A DNA stretch of 27,882 nt. Source: Bacteroidaceae bacterium (lineage in GTDB: Bacteria > Bacteroidota > Bacteroidia > Bacteroidales > Bacteroidaceae). Of the stretch, positions 20,379 through 27,882 are shown piece after piece (position 1 is the stretch's first letter; each line of letters opens with the position of its first letter). Both the position numbers and the translations under genes were made by a program. The DNA lies in assembly GCA_900770665.1 (NCBI GenBank), contig CAAGKZ010000087.1, positions 1 to 27,882 of the forward strand. The letters run 5' to 3'. Under the pieces are notes generated by a model. The model was given only the letters and a program-made list of their open reading frames with translations. It searched no databases and was not told the origin of the DNA.

Positions 20379-22832
20379 ATGATAAACTACGAGGAAGAAC
20401 TCAATGGTGCCCAGCTCGACGCTGTGCGTTATCTTGACGGTCCTTCACTGGTGATTGCCGGTGCGGGGTCGGGAAAGACACGTGTGCTCACATACAAGAT
20501 TGCCTATTTGCTTGAAAACGGTTTCGAACCGTGGTCTATTCTGGCACTGACTTTTACCAATAAGGCAGCCAATGAGATGAAGGAGCGTATTGCGGCGCGT
20601 GTGGGTGCGAGGGCTGCATCGATGCTGTGGATGGGTACTTTCCACTCGGTGTTTTCAAAGATTCTGCGTCGCGAGGCGCATCACATAGGTTATGACCCGC
20701 AGTTTACAATATATGACCAGAGCGATTCGCGCAGCCTTGTGAAGAGCATTATAAAGGATATGCAGCTCGACGACAAGGTCTACAAACCCAATGCTGTTGC
20801 CGAGCGCATATCGTCGGCAAAGAGCAACTTGATTTCGCCATCCGATTATGAGAACGACCAGGGGTTGCGCAACGATGACAAGAGGGCGCGTATTCCTTCG
20901 GTCTATGATATATATAAAAGGTATGCCGAGCGTTGTCGCCTTGCCAATGCAATGGATTTTGACGATTTGCTTGTGAATACCTATCGTCTGTTCAGGGATT
21001 TCCCCGATGTGCGCCGCCAGTATGTTGAGCGTTTCCGCTATGTGCTTGTGGATGAGTTCCAGGATACAAACTATGTGCAGGCGTGCATTGTGTGGCAGTT
21101 GACACAGGAGCGCAAGGCTGTGTGTGTGGTGGGCGATGATGCGCAGAGCATCTACTCGTTCCGTGGTGCGAATATCGGTAATATTCTTGGCTTTACCGAG
21201 CGTTATGGCGGTGCCGAGATTTTCAAGCTTGAACAGAACTACCGTTCGACAAGGATGATTGTGAATGCTGCCAACAGTCTCATAGAAAAGAACAGTCAAC
21301 AGATAAAGAAGAACGTTTTTTCGGAACGTGGTGATGGAACGCCGCTTGAGCTGTATCCTGCATATTCCGATTTGGAAGAGGTGGAGATTGTGGCAAACAA
21401 GATTGCAGAGTTGCGTCGCCGCGAGGGATTGGCTTTCAGTGATTTTGCCATACTTTACCGTACCAACGCGCAGTCGCGTGTGTTTGAGGAGGCTTTCAGA
21501 CGCAGGGGATTCCCTTATCGCATATTCGGTGGACTTTCGTTCTACCAACGCAAGGAGGTGAAGGATGTGATTGCCTACTTCCGTCTCATCTGCAACAAGG
21601 ACGATGAGGAGGCCTTCAAAAGAGTTATAAACTACCCGGCGCGTGGCATTGGTGACAAGACGGTGCAGAAGGTGAAGGATATTGCCCTTGAGCGTGGAAT
21701 GAGTCTGTGGCAGGTGCTTGCCGACCCTTTCCTTTGCGGGCTCGACGTAAACAAGGGCACGCTCGGTAAGTTAATGCAGTTTACAGGCATGATAGAGGGT
21801 TTCTCCAAGCTTGCCGGGGAGAAGGATGCCGTTGAGGTGGCGCGCGAGGTTGTGAAGGTGAGCGGCATACGCGAGGAACTTTACCGTGACACGAGCGTGG
21901 AGGGTAAGTCGCGCCAAGAGAATCTTGAGGCGCTGATGGCTGCCATTGAGGAGTTTGTGGATATGCATCTTGAGGAGGGTAACGAACATAATTCTCTTGC
22001 CGATTTCCTTTCCGAGGTGTCGCTGATGTCTGACCTTGAGAATGAAGATGGTGGCGATGGCGAGCGTATTACGTTGATGACTGTTCACTCGGCAAAAGGA
22101 CTGGAGTTCCCGGCGGTGTTTGTGGTAGGACTTGAGGAGGATTTGTTCCCCAATTCGGGCGCGCGTGAGTCGTTGCGTGAAATGGAGGAGGAGCGCCGTC
22201 TGCTTTACGTTGCAATAACGCGTGCAAAGGACCATTGTATTCTCTCTTTTTCCAAGAGCCGATATAAATATGGACAGTTCGGATTCTGCGAACCGAGTTG
22301 TTTCATAAAGGAAATAAATCCTGCATATATTATAATGCCTAACGGCGGCGGGCTGCAACAAAGGCAGCAACAGCCGTCGTTCCGCCAGGGCGGTATGTTT
22401 GGGACTACAAATAATGGCTATAACCGTCGCTCATCATATAATTATGGCTCCGAAGAGAACGGACGTCCGCAATTCAGCCGCACCGGTGGTGCTTCGGCGG
22501 GTAGTTCTGCGGGGCAGGCGAGAAGTGGTGGCTATGGCGGAGTAAATACATCTGCCCACAGCAGCAGTGCCGCCGCTGTGGGGGCGAACACGACGTCGCG
22601 TCCTGCGAACCTTTATCGTGTGAGCGATGTGCAGCGCTTCTCGCAAGGTGCGGGTGGTGGTGCGCAGCCGGGTGTGTCGGTGGGTGCGATAGTGCAGCAC
22701 GACCGTTTTGGCGTGGGCGAGGTGCAGTCGACCGAGGGTGGTGGTGATAATGCCAAGGCTACAATTAAATTCCAGAATGCAGGTGTGAAGACCCTGCTGC
22801 TTAAATTTGCAAAACTGAAAATCATAGGATAA
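20379..22832 (+). CDS. uvrD: UvrD/PcrA-type superfamily 1A DNA helicase
   Basis: This is an ATP-dependent 3'-5' helicase acting in repair and in removing proteins from DNA. In the 817 residues are the Walker A GAGSGKT (28-34), motif Ia ALTFTNKAANEMKER (56-70), GTFHS (86-90), DEFQDTN (225-231), GDDAQSIYSFRGA (252-264), QNYRS (286-290), TVHSAKGLEFPAVFVVGLEE and YVAITRAK further on. After the motor comes a Gly/Ser/Gln-rich, probably disordered tail (roughly 650-765), then a 49-residue Tudor-like end (769-817, GAIVQHDRFGVGEV) as in PcrA, which in PcrA contacts RNA polymerase. I start at the ATG at 20379 since homologues begin just before the NGAQLDAV Q-motif. Its stop overlaps the nspC start by one base. 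Confidence 0.95.
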   Translation: MINYEEELNGAQLDAVRYLDGPSLVIAGAGSGKTRVLTYKIAYLLENGFEPWSILALTFTNKAANEMKERIAARVGARAASMLWMGTFHSVFSKILRREAHHIGYDPQFTIYDQSDSRSLVKSIIKDMQLDDKVYKPNAVAERISSAKSNLISPSDYENDQGLRNDDKRARIPSVYDIYKRYAERCRLANAMDFDDLLVNTYRLFRDFPDVRRQYVERFRYVLVDEFQDTNYVQACIVWQLTQERKAVCVVGDDAQSIYSFRGANIGNILGFTERYGGAEIFKLEQNYRSTRMIVNAANSLIEKNSQQIKKNVFSERGDGTPLELYPAYSDLEEVEIVANKIAELRRREGLAFSDFAILYRTNAQSRVFEEAFRRRGFPYRIFGGLSFYQRKEVKDVIAYFRLICNKDDEEAFKRVINYPARGIGDKTVQKVKDIALERGMSLWQVLADPFLCGLDVNKGTLGKLMQFTGMIEGFSKLAGEKDAVEVAREVVKVSGIREELYRDTSVEGKSRQENLEALMAAIEEFVDMHLEEGNEHNSLADFLSEVSLMSDLENEDGGDGERITLMTVHSAKGLEFPAVFVVGLEEDLFPNSGARESLREMEEERRLLYVAITRAKDHCILSFSKSRYKYGQFGFCEPSCFIKEINPAYIIMPNGGGLQQRQQQPSFRQGGMFGTTNNGYNRRSSYNYGSEENGRPQFSRTGGASAGSSAGQARSGGYGGVNTSAHSSSAAAVGANTTSRPANLYRVSDVQRFSQGAGGGAQPGVSVGAIVQHDRFGVGEVQSTEGGGDNAKATIKFQNAGVKTLLLKFAKLKIIG

Positions 22833-24001
22833 TGGACAAGGAAATGATAAACAAGGTGCCATCGCCCTGTTATGTGATGGAAGAGGCGTTGCTACGCCGT
22901 AATTTGGAACTCATCAGCCGCGTGGCGCGTGAGGCCGGTGTCGAGATTATTCTGGCATTCAAGGCTTTTGCCCTTTGGAAGAGTTTCCCAATCTTTCGTG
23001 AGTATATAAACTCGGTTACGGCAAGTTCGATACATGAGGCGCGTCTTGCTTTCGAGGAGTTCGGTAGTCGTGCACATGCTTTTTCGCCGGCTTATACCGA
23101 TGACGAGTTCGATGAAATGATGCGTTGCAGCAGTCACATCTCGTTTAACTCGCTCACGCAGTATGAGCGTTTATATGGGCGTACACTCTCGGCCGGTCAT
23201 GCTATTTCGTGTGGCATACGCATAAACCCCGAGTATTCCGAGATTGAGACGGAACTCTACAACCCGTGTGCTCCCGGTAGTCGCTTTGGCGTTACAGCCG
23301 ACCTGTTGCCCGATGAATTGCCGGCCGGCATCGAGGGCTTCCATTGCCATTGCCACTGCGAGTCAAGCTCGTATGCTCTGGAGAATACACTTGTACATAT
23401 TGAGGAGAAATTCGGCAAATGGTTGCCAAAGGTGAAGTGGCTGAATTTGGGAGGTGGACACCTGATGACACGCAAAGACTATGATGTTGAGCATCTTATC
23501 GGCTTGCTCAAGGGTTTGCGCAGCCGTTATCCCAATCTGCAGGTGATACTTGAACCGGGCTCGGCATTTGCTTGGCAGACAGGTTCGCTTGTGTCGCAGG
23601 TGGTCGATATCGTTGAGAGCCGCGGCATACGCACTGCGATATTGAATGTTAGCTTCACATGTCACATGCCCGATTGTCTTGAGATGCCCTATCAGCCTGT
23701 TGTTACCGGTGCCGAGTCGCTTGATGCCGATGCTGTCAAGGGTGCTCCATTTGAGGAGAATATCTACCGCCTTGGTGGCAACAGCTGCCTGAGCGGTGAT
23801 TACATGGGTAGCTGGAAATTCCCGCAGCCGTTGAAGGTGGGCGATAGAGTAGTGTTCGAGGATATGATACACTATACTACAGTAAAGACAAATATGTTCA
23901 ACGGTATATCGCACCCAAGCATTGCGCTGCTTCGTCTGAATGGCGAACTCGAGATGTTCAAGGTCTTTGGGTACGAGGACTACAGGGACAGGATGTGTTG
24001 A
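22832..24001 (+). CDS. nspC: Carboxynorspermidine decarboxylase
   Basis: NspC is a PLP-dependent decarboxylase of the alanine racemase-like fold III that makes spermidine or norspermidine from the carboxy forms. The 389 residues show the PLP lysine Lys44 (LAFKAFALW), the SSIHEA turn (65-70), HCHCHCESSS (171-180), GGGH (207-210), EPGSA (241-245) and the C-terminal GGNSCLSGDYMG (315-326) with Cys319, the substrate-binding cysteine of the family. The length is typical. The first base of the ATG is the last base of the helicase stop (TAATG), so translation is probably coupled. The partner carboxy(nor)spermidine dehydrogenase is not in this window. Met5 is an alternative start. Confidence 0.93.
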   Translation: MDKEMINKVPSPCYVMEEALLRRNLELISRVAREAGVEIILAFKAFALWKSFPIFREYINSVTASSIHEARLAFEEFGSRAHAFSPAYTDDEFDEMMRCSSHISFNSLTQYERLYGRTLSAGHAISCGIRINPEYSEIETELYNPCAPGSRFGVTADLLPDELPAGIEGFHCHCHCESSSYALENTLVHIEEKFGKWLPKVKWLNLGGGHLMTRKDYDVEHLIGLLKGLRSRYPNLQVILEPGSAFAWQTGSLVSQVVDIVESRGIRTAILNVSFTCHMPDCLEMPYQPVVTGAESLDADAVKGAPFEENIYRLGGNSCLSGDYMGSWKFPQPLKVGDRVVFEDMIHYTTVKTNMFNGISHPSIALLRLNGELEMFKVFGYEDYRDRMC

Positions 24002-24113
24002 TTGTTACTCAATTAATTGATAAAAAGATGGCTTGGACCATGCTTAAAAGGTGATTTATATTTTCAAATAAACATTTTTTTTGTTTTTATGAATGTTAAT
24101 TGTTAAAAAATGC

Positions 24114-24121
24114 TATCTTTG
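24114..24121 (+). promoter_or_regulatory. Probable -7 promoter element for the A/T-rich lipoprotein gene
   Basis: TATCTTTG fits TAnnTTTG exactly and is followed by CAATG. No TTTG lies 19-21 nt upstream; the -33 region is only A/T rich. Transcription from here leaves a leader of about 140 nt. That leader includes a possible hairpin, GGCCTTT (24178-24184) with AGAGGCC (24203-24209). A palindrome TCAATTAATTGA lies at 24009-24020, just after nspC. Confidence 0.5.
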
Positions 24122-24269
24122 CAATGTTGGTGTTGAGTTTTGTTGGCGTGCTAAAATGTCTATTTTGAATAAATAAAGGCCTTTCGCTTGTTGAATTTAG
24201 TCAGAGGCCAAACATTGTTCTGATTTTGAAACACTATTTTATAACTAAATTTTTTAATTGTTTAAACTT

Positions 24270-25208
24270 ATGAAAACAAAATCTATTTTTGCGTTATTGC
24301 CAGCGTTGCTGTTTAGCGTGTCGGTTTTTACTTCATGCGGTGATGATGAAGAACCAGGACTGGAAGTTATGGAAAGTTATACAGAACCAACAAATGTGTT
24401 GATTTTGTCTGATGGTATTGCTTATAACTGGAGACATGGAAAAGATACTCATTATTACTATGATAGGTTGTTCACACTCAATGAGTATAATAGAATGAGT
24501 GCAGACGAGATTACTAATACTGTCGTTACCGGAAATATAGATGACAGAAATCTTCCGGATCCGGATAATTTCGCATGCTATTATAATTTGTATCCAAATC
24601 AGGAATATGTATATGTAACTGTTAGTTATGATACTAATGGAAACAGAGGCGAAACTGTTGTAACACGCTTCAAGACAAAGAGCAGTACCTCACAGCCTGT
24701 TGCTGAAATCTTGGGATGTGAGTATTACAAGGATAATTCTAATAATGTTTATTACGGTTGGGAGGTTGAGAAAAATACTTATTGTAAGGAGTATTATACA
24801 TATGCTGTTGCAAGCAAGGATTATTTTAAGACATTGGACTGGGCTCTGGATAATGCCACAGCAATATTAGCTTGGGCTATTCTTGATGAAATCAAGTATA
24901 ACCCCGAGGAGCATGGTACAAGAATAAATGAGCTTACAAATGGCTCAGAAAAATTGTTCGCAGCGCAGTTGAATGATGGTATTTCTTATCTTTCGGCAAA
25001 CCCATATTATGATAAATATCTGCAGATTGTAACTTGGGGTACGGATTCTTATGGTGAATTGTCCGGTTTGCTTGATTGCGAACTTTATAATCTTGATAAC
25101 AGTGCAGAGGAATCTATGAGCCGTGTTGCTATTGATGACGCGGTGGCTAAGACTCCTAAGTCTGTTGTAGTAAATAGAAATGACATCTCTGTTTATAGAG
25201 TAAAATAA
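24270..25208 (+). CDS. Surface lipoprotein of unknown function (two Fn3-like domains)
   Basis: The 312-residue product has a signal peptide with lipid Cys23 (VFTSC) directly followed by G-D-D-E-E, a strong match to the acidic surface-export signal of Bacteroidota lipoproteins. Residues about 36-138 look like a fibronectin type III-like beta sandwich (AYNWRHG, NLYPNQEYVYVTVSYDTNG, ETVVTRFKTKS). A second, less regular domain (143 to about 275) contains a helical insert (TLDWALDNATAILAWAILDE). I do not recognise the family. Codon and base use are richer in A/T than in the genes to the left. It has its own terminator, and the C10 peptidase gene follows on the same strand. It may be a partner, anchor or inhibitor for that peptidase, but only proximity supports this. 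The ATG at 24270 begins the signal peptide. Confidence 0.65.
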   Translation: MKTKSIFALLPALLFSVSVFTSCGDDEEPGLEVMESYTEPTNVLILSDGIAYNWRHGKDTHYYYDRLFTLNEYNRMSADEITNTVVTGNIDDRNLPDPDNFACYYNLYPNQEYVYVTVSYDTNGNRGETVVTRFKTKSSTSQPVAEILGCEYYKDNSNNVYYGWEVEKNTYCKEYYTYAVASKDYFKTLDWALDNATAILAWAILDEIKYNPEEHGTRINELTNGSEKLFAAQLNDGISYLSANPYYDKYLQIVTWGTDSYGELSGLLDCELYNLDNSAEESMSRVAIDDAVAKTPKSVVVNRNDISVYRVK

Positions 25209-25215
25209 TATTTAT

Positions 25216-25269
25216 GAGTGCGGGCTATTGGAATTCAATGAAGATTTCTATGGCCTGCATTCTTTTTTT
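25216..25269 (+). terminator. Hairpin terminator after the lipoprotein gene
   Basis: A stem of 13 consecutive pairs (from GAGTGCGGGCTAT, 25216-25228, with its partner ending at 25262; includes G-U pairs) encloses a longer loop and is followed by seven T residues (25263-25269). It should separate the lipoprotein from the peptidase. No promoter consensus was found in the 31 bp between it and the peptidase start, so some read-through is likely. Confidence 0.85.
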
Positions 25270-25300
25270 AGTTCCCGTTCTTGAATAAATAGCCTGTAGT

Positions 25301-27514
25301 ATGAATTTTATTAACAGATACCTGCGTGTTGTCCTGCTTTTGCTTTGTGCATCGGTATCGATGGCTCAATATCGAAGTCCGGAAAAGGCTGAGGCTATAG
25401 CCCGAGACTTTATGTCAGAGTTGTCTGTGAATAAAAGACATCTTTCGTTCTGTAATGGTAGCAGAATGGCAAGTTTGAATGAACTTGCAGATAGTGTCCG
25501 TGCTTTGCCTTACTATATATTTTCAGATTCTGCCAATGCTTCTTTTGTTATTGTTTCCGGCGATGAACGTATGAATGATATATTGGCATATGGTAATATG
25601 TCTTCGGGGGAAGATGTGGAGATACCTTGTGCCATGAATGGTTTGTTGGAACACTATGAAAGGCAATTTGAGGCTTTGCAAGACGACATGGTGGAAATCC
25701 GTTCCATTGCCTATGAAATGGAATTTCCCAATGTTAAGCCTTTGATAAGTTCTATTTGGGAACAAGGAAGCCCTTATAACAATTTGTGTCCCGATAGAAC
25801 TCCGAGCGGTTGTGTTGCGACGGCGATGTCACAGATAATGAACTATTATAAATATCCTGTTTGTGGCAAGGGGCAATTTTCTTATATCTCCAATACGAAA
25901 AAATACAGATTGTCGTATGATTTTTCAAAAGCTGTATTTGGCTGGGATAAAATAAAAGATTCGTATAAAACTTTCGGTAGCGACGAAGGACGTGCCGAAG
26001 TTGCTGTTTTGACATATGCTTGTGGCATTTCTGTTGGTATGGATTATGCGCCGGGCGGTTCCGGTGCTTATATGCCCGATATTTCTTACGCCTTGAAAAA
26101 TTTCTTTAATTATAACGGGAATGTTACATATCGTGGCAGGTCTTATTATAGTTCTGAAGAGTGGTATGACATCTTGTGTAATGAACTCAAACATAACCGT
26201 CCGGTTGTCTACGGAGGCGTGGATAATGAAAGCGGTGGACATGCTTTTATTATAGACGGATGTGATTCTGTCAGGAAAATGTTCCATGTAAATTGGGGTT
26301 GGGGTGGCGCTTTTGACGGTTATTATTCTATAGATGCTCTGAATCCCGAGCACTATAATTTTGCATCAGAGCAAAGTATGGTGATAAATATATCTCCTAC
26401 CGAGGCCGGCGTGTATGAAGATACCTTTTATGCAGAAAGTTTTACCTCTTCGCCTATTGTGCTTGGCAGGAATGTTGATTTTGTGTTGACAAACGTATAT
26501 AATTTTTCAAATTCGTCATCTTTTGTTGTCGATGATTCGGGCTTCAATGGCCAAATTGGAGTTGGACTCTTTGATGCGGAGTTCAATTATATCTGTTCGT
26601 TGGATGAAGAACAGATAGATGGGTTAAAAACCATGTATGGCTTTCAGGAGATTGAGTTCAGTGCCGAAATTGAACAATCGCTGTTCACTCGTCCCGGTGT
26701 ATATAAAATAGCTCCTTATGCAATTGCTGAGAACTCTTTGTCTCCTACAAGAGTGCGTACATCAAATGGTAAAACCGATTGCATTGTGATTACGGTGAAT
26801 GATGATGATATTGATGTTGATGGTGGGGGTGAAACGGTGTCGCCGATATCTTTTTTTGTAGAAAGTTTTGAATCGAGGTCTATACCGGAGTATTGGTCAC
26901 AGAAAAAAGTGCTTGGAACAGCTGAGTGGAGTGTGAAAAGTGTTATTGCAGCTACCGGCAAGAGTCAGGCAGCAGCTGATGGAATGTCTTATGCGGCTCT
27001 GGAATATTCAGGTGATGTCCTGAGCATGAATAGGAACAGTGCTGTTACAAAACTTATTACAAACTATGTGGATTTATCTGCCGATAGTGTGTATTGCGTT
27101 GATTTGATGGTAAGGGCACGATTCAATAAAAAGAATTCAGATGTTTTGCTGACATTGTATTTTGAAGAGTATGGCGAGTGGGTATGTTTGGAGCATTTTA
27201 ATGTTTTGAACGATGCGGAATGGCAGAAGTGTTCTGTTTTATTGCCCGGGTGTGGCAAAACGCGATTTGCATTTGAAGGCGATGTGCCATCAGGCGGAGC
27301 ACTGTTCCTAGATCGTATCTCGCTTTCTGTGCAAGATGCTCCGACTGGTATTGTAGATAAGAGTGCAGAAAGTCATATAATTTCGGTACATAACGTAACA
27401 GGAGTTGAAATTCCTTTAAAGGGGAGTTTGGCCGAGACGTTGGCGGGATATCCAAAAGGTGTGTATATTGTTAGATATGATGACTTGAAAGTGAAGTCAT
27501 ATATGCATTATTGA
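25301..27514 (+). CDS. C10 family cysteine peptidase (streptopain/PrtT-like) with C-terminal sorting-like domain
   Basis: This is a secreted papain-like protease of 737 residues. It has a signal peptide (1-22, ending SMAQ), a propeptide/Spi domain (about 24-145) that keeps the zymogen inactive, and the C10 catalytic domain (about 147-365). The nucleophile is Cys171 in PSGCVATAMSQIMNYYKYP, the base His314 in SGGHAFIIDG, followed by NWGWGG (331-336), all as in streptopain. Next come a beta domain (about 370-500), an acidic linker (DDDIDVDGGG), a jelly-roll resembling choice-of-anchor J/MAM modules (517-678) and a last segment (692-737) with VHNVTGVEI and PKGVYIVRYDDLKVKSY, like type IX secretion C-terminal domains. 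Related proteases are PrtT of Porphyromonas and the Bfp enzymes of B. fragilis. Composition is A/T rich. Confidence 0.9.
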   Translation: MNFINRYLRVVLLLLCASVSMAQYRSPEKAEAIARDFMSELSVNKRHLSFCNGSRMASLNELADSVRALPYYIFSDSANASFVIVSGDERMNDILAYGNMSSGEDVEIPCAMNGLLEHYERQFEALQDDMVEIRSIAYEMEFPNVKPLISSIWEQGSPYNNLCPDRTPSGCVATAMSQIMNYYKYPVCGKGQFSYISNTKKYRLSYDFSKAVFGWDKIKDSYKTFGSDEGRAEVAVLTYACGISVGMDYAPGGSGAYMPDISYALKNFFNYNGNVTYRGRSYYSSEEWYDILCNELKHNRPVVYGGVDNESGGHAFIIDGCDSVRKMFHVNWGWGGAFDGYYSIDALNPEHYNFASEQSMVINISPTEAGVYEDTFYAESFTSSPIVLGRNVDFVLTNVYNFSNSSSFVVDDSGFNGQIGVGLFDAEFNYICSLDEEQIDGLKTMYGFQEIEFSAEIEQSLFTRPGVYKIAPYAIAENSLSPTRVRTSNGKTDCIVITVNDDDIDVDGGGETVSPISFFVESFESRSIPEYWSQKKVLGTAEWSVKSVIAATGKSQAAADGMSYAALEYSGDVLSMNRNSAVTKLITNYVDLSADSVYCVDLMVRARFNKKNSDVLLTLYFEEYGEWVCLEHFNVLNDAEWQKCSVLLPGCGKTRFAFEGDVPSGGALFLDRISLSVQDAPTGIVDKSAESHIISVHNVTGVEIPLKGSLAETLAGYPKGVYIVRYDDLKVKSYMHY

Positions 27515-27655
27515 ACCTTGTGGCTAGATGTGGGTCTTGAGATTCTTTCTTTGAATGTCTTAACTTGATTGATTTTATATTAAACTGGTTTTCAGCGTAT
27601 TGGTGTGTTGGTGATATTTTTCTTTAAAAAATATTGCAAAAAATATCTCGAAAAC

Positions 27656-27686
27656 TTTGCAGATTTGAAAAATTGCACTACCTTTG
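27656..27686 (+). promoter_or_regulatory. Bacteroidota-type promoter of the tRNA pair
   Basis: TTTG (27656-27659), a 19-nt spacer and TACCTTTG (27679-27686) match the -33/-7 consensus exactly. The tRNA-Gly starts 21 nt further on. This is the best-formed promoter in the window. Confidence 0.8.
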
Positions 27687-27707
27687 CACCCGTTAAGCGA
27701 AACACAC

Positions 27708-27780
27708 GCGGAAATAGCTCAGTTGGTAGAGCACAACCTTGCCAAGGTTGGGGTCGCGAGTTCGAGCCTCGTTTTCCGCT
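27708..27780 (+). tRNA. tRNA-Gly (anticodon GCC)
   Basis: The 73-nt sequence folds as a full cloverleaf. The acceptor GCGGAAA pairs with TTTCCGC and leaves discriminator T27780, as expected for glycine. The anticodon arm CAACC-TTGCCAA-GGTTG carries GCC, and the T arm contains GTTCGAGCC. CCA is not encoded. It is followed after 20 nt by tRNA-Leu, so both are probably cut from one transcript. Confidence 0.96.
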
Positions 27781-27800
27781 CGAAGGCAGAACCTGTTAAT

Positions 27801-27881
27801 GCCCAGGTGGCGGAATGGTAGACGCGCTCGTTTCAGGTGCGAGTGTTGAGAGACGTGCAGGTTCGAGTCCTGTTCTGGGCA
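27801..27881 (+). tRNA. tRNA-Leu (anticodon CAG)
   Basis: This 81-nt class II tRNA has a long variable arm. The acceptor GCCCAGG pairs with TCTGGGC and leaves discriminator A27881, as expected for leucine. The anticodon arm CTCGT-TTCAGGT-GCGAG carries CAG. The T arm is GCAGG-TTCGAGT-CCTGT. The gene ends one base before the window edge; whether CCA is encoded cannot be fully seen. Confidence 0.93.
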
Positions 27882-27882
27882 C

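Noticed and set aside
20655..21548. Nearly 300-codon frame antisense to the helicase
   Set aside because: No domain or signal is visible, and the overlapping helicase motifs are unambiguous.
27708..27882. Attachment site for an integrated element at the tRNA genes
   Set aside because: No duplicated tRNA 3' end or integrase is visible inside the window; the right side lies outside it.
1..27882. CRISPR arrays, phage genes, toxin-antitoxin or restriction systems
   Set aside because: No regularly spaced direct repeats and no gene resembling these systems were seen on either strand.

Overview
The window looks like a chromosomal segment from a member of the Bacteroidales (Bacteroides/Prevotella-like). 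Evidence: Bacteroidota-type promoters (TTTG, 19 nt, TAnnTTTG-like), few Shine-Dalgarno sites, many lipoproteins whose acidic residues follow the lipid cysteine, a TonB-dependent receptor with two lipoproteins, a C10 peptidase, and Bacteroidales families such as DUF5689 and the GGGtGRT protein. Most of the window is core chromosome. The right part (about 24.0-27.6 kb) is visibly richer in A/T and looks accessory. No integrase, transposase, phage gene or CRISPR array was seen.

Layout. 1-773 (minus): an IscU/NifU-like Fe-S scaffold protein followed by the start of a GGGtGRT gene that runs off the left edge. 997-5985 (plus): a periplasmic lipoprotein, smpB, a B12-dependent methionine synthase without the reactivation domain, and a DedA-family membrane protein. 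9190-6043 (minus): a KpsF-type sugar-phosphate isomerase, a CMP-sugar synthetase of the NeuA family, a DUF115/MptE-like protein and a SIMPL-domain protein, probably one operon for an acidic surface sugar. 11028-9304 (minus): ilvA and ridA, separated by one copy of a palindromic repeat; a second, degenerate copy lies in the ilvA leader. 16856-11361 (minus): a three-gene TonB-dependent uptake operon (receptor, DUF5689 lipoprotein, large lipoprotein with two choice-of-anchor J modules around an OB-like domain). 18137-17091 (minus): ilvC. 18349-19392 (plus): a secreted endonuclease/exonuclease/phosphatase-family protein. 19401-19587: a MITE-like element with 15-bp inverted ends. 20260-19643 (minus): sodB. 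20379-24001 (plus): a UvrD/PcrA helicase overlapping nspC by one base. 24270-27514 (plus): a surface lipoprotein of unknown function and a C10 cysteine peptidase with a C-terminal sorting-like domain. 27708-27881: tRNA-Gly(GCC) and tRNA-Leu(CAG).

How the genes fit together. ilvA, ridA and ilvC form a branched-chain amino acid neighbourhood in which RidA would clear the enamine/imine released by IlvA. The TonB operon and the nearby secreted nuclease-fold enzyme could form an extracellular nucleic-acid or phosphodiester scavenging system: both lipoproteins carry OB-like modules, but the substrate is inference. The CMP-sugar operon may include an uncharacterised glycosyltransferase (the DUF115 protein). 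The best candidates for undescribed biology are the TonB/OB-lipoprotein/nuclease group, the DUF115 protein, the lipoprotein-C10 peptidase pair, the MITE-like element and the IscU-like/GGGtGRT pair.
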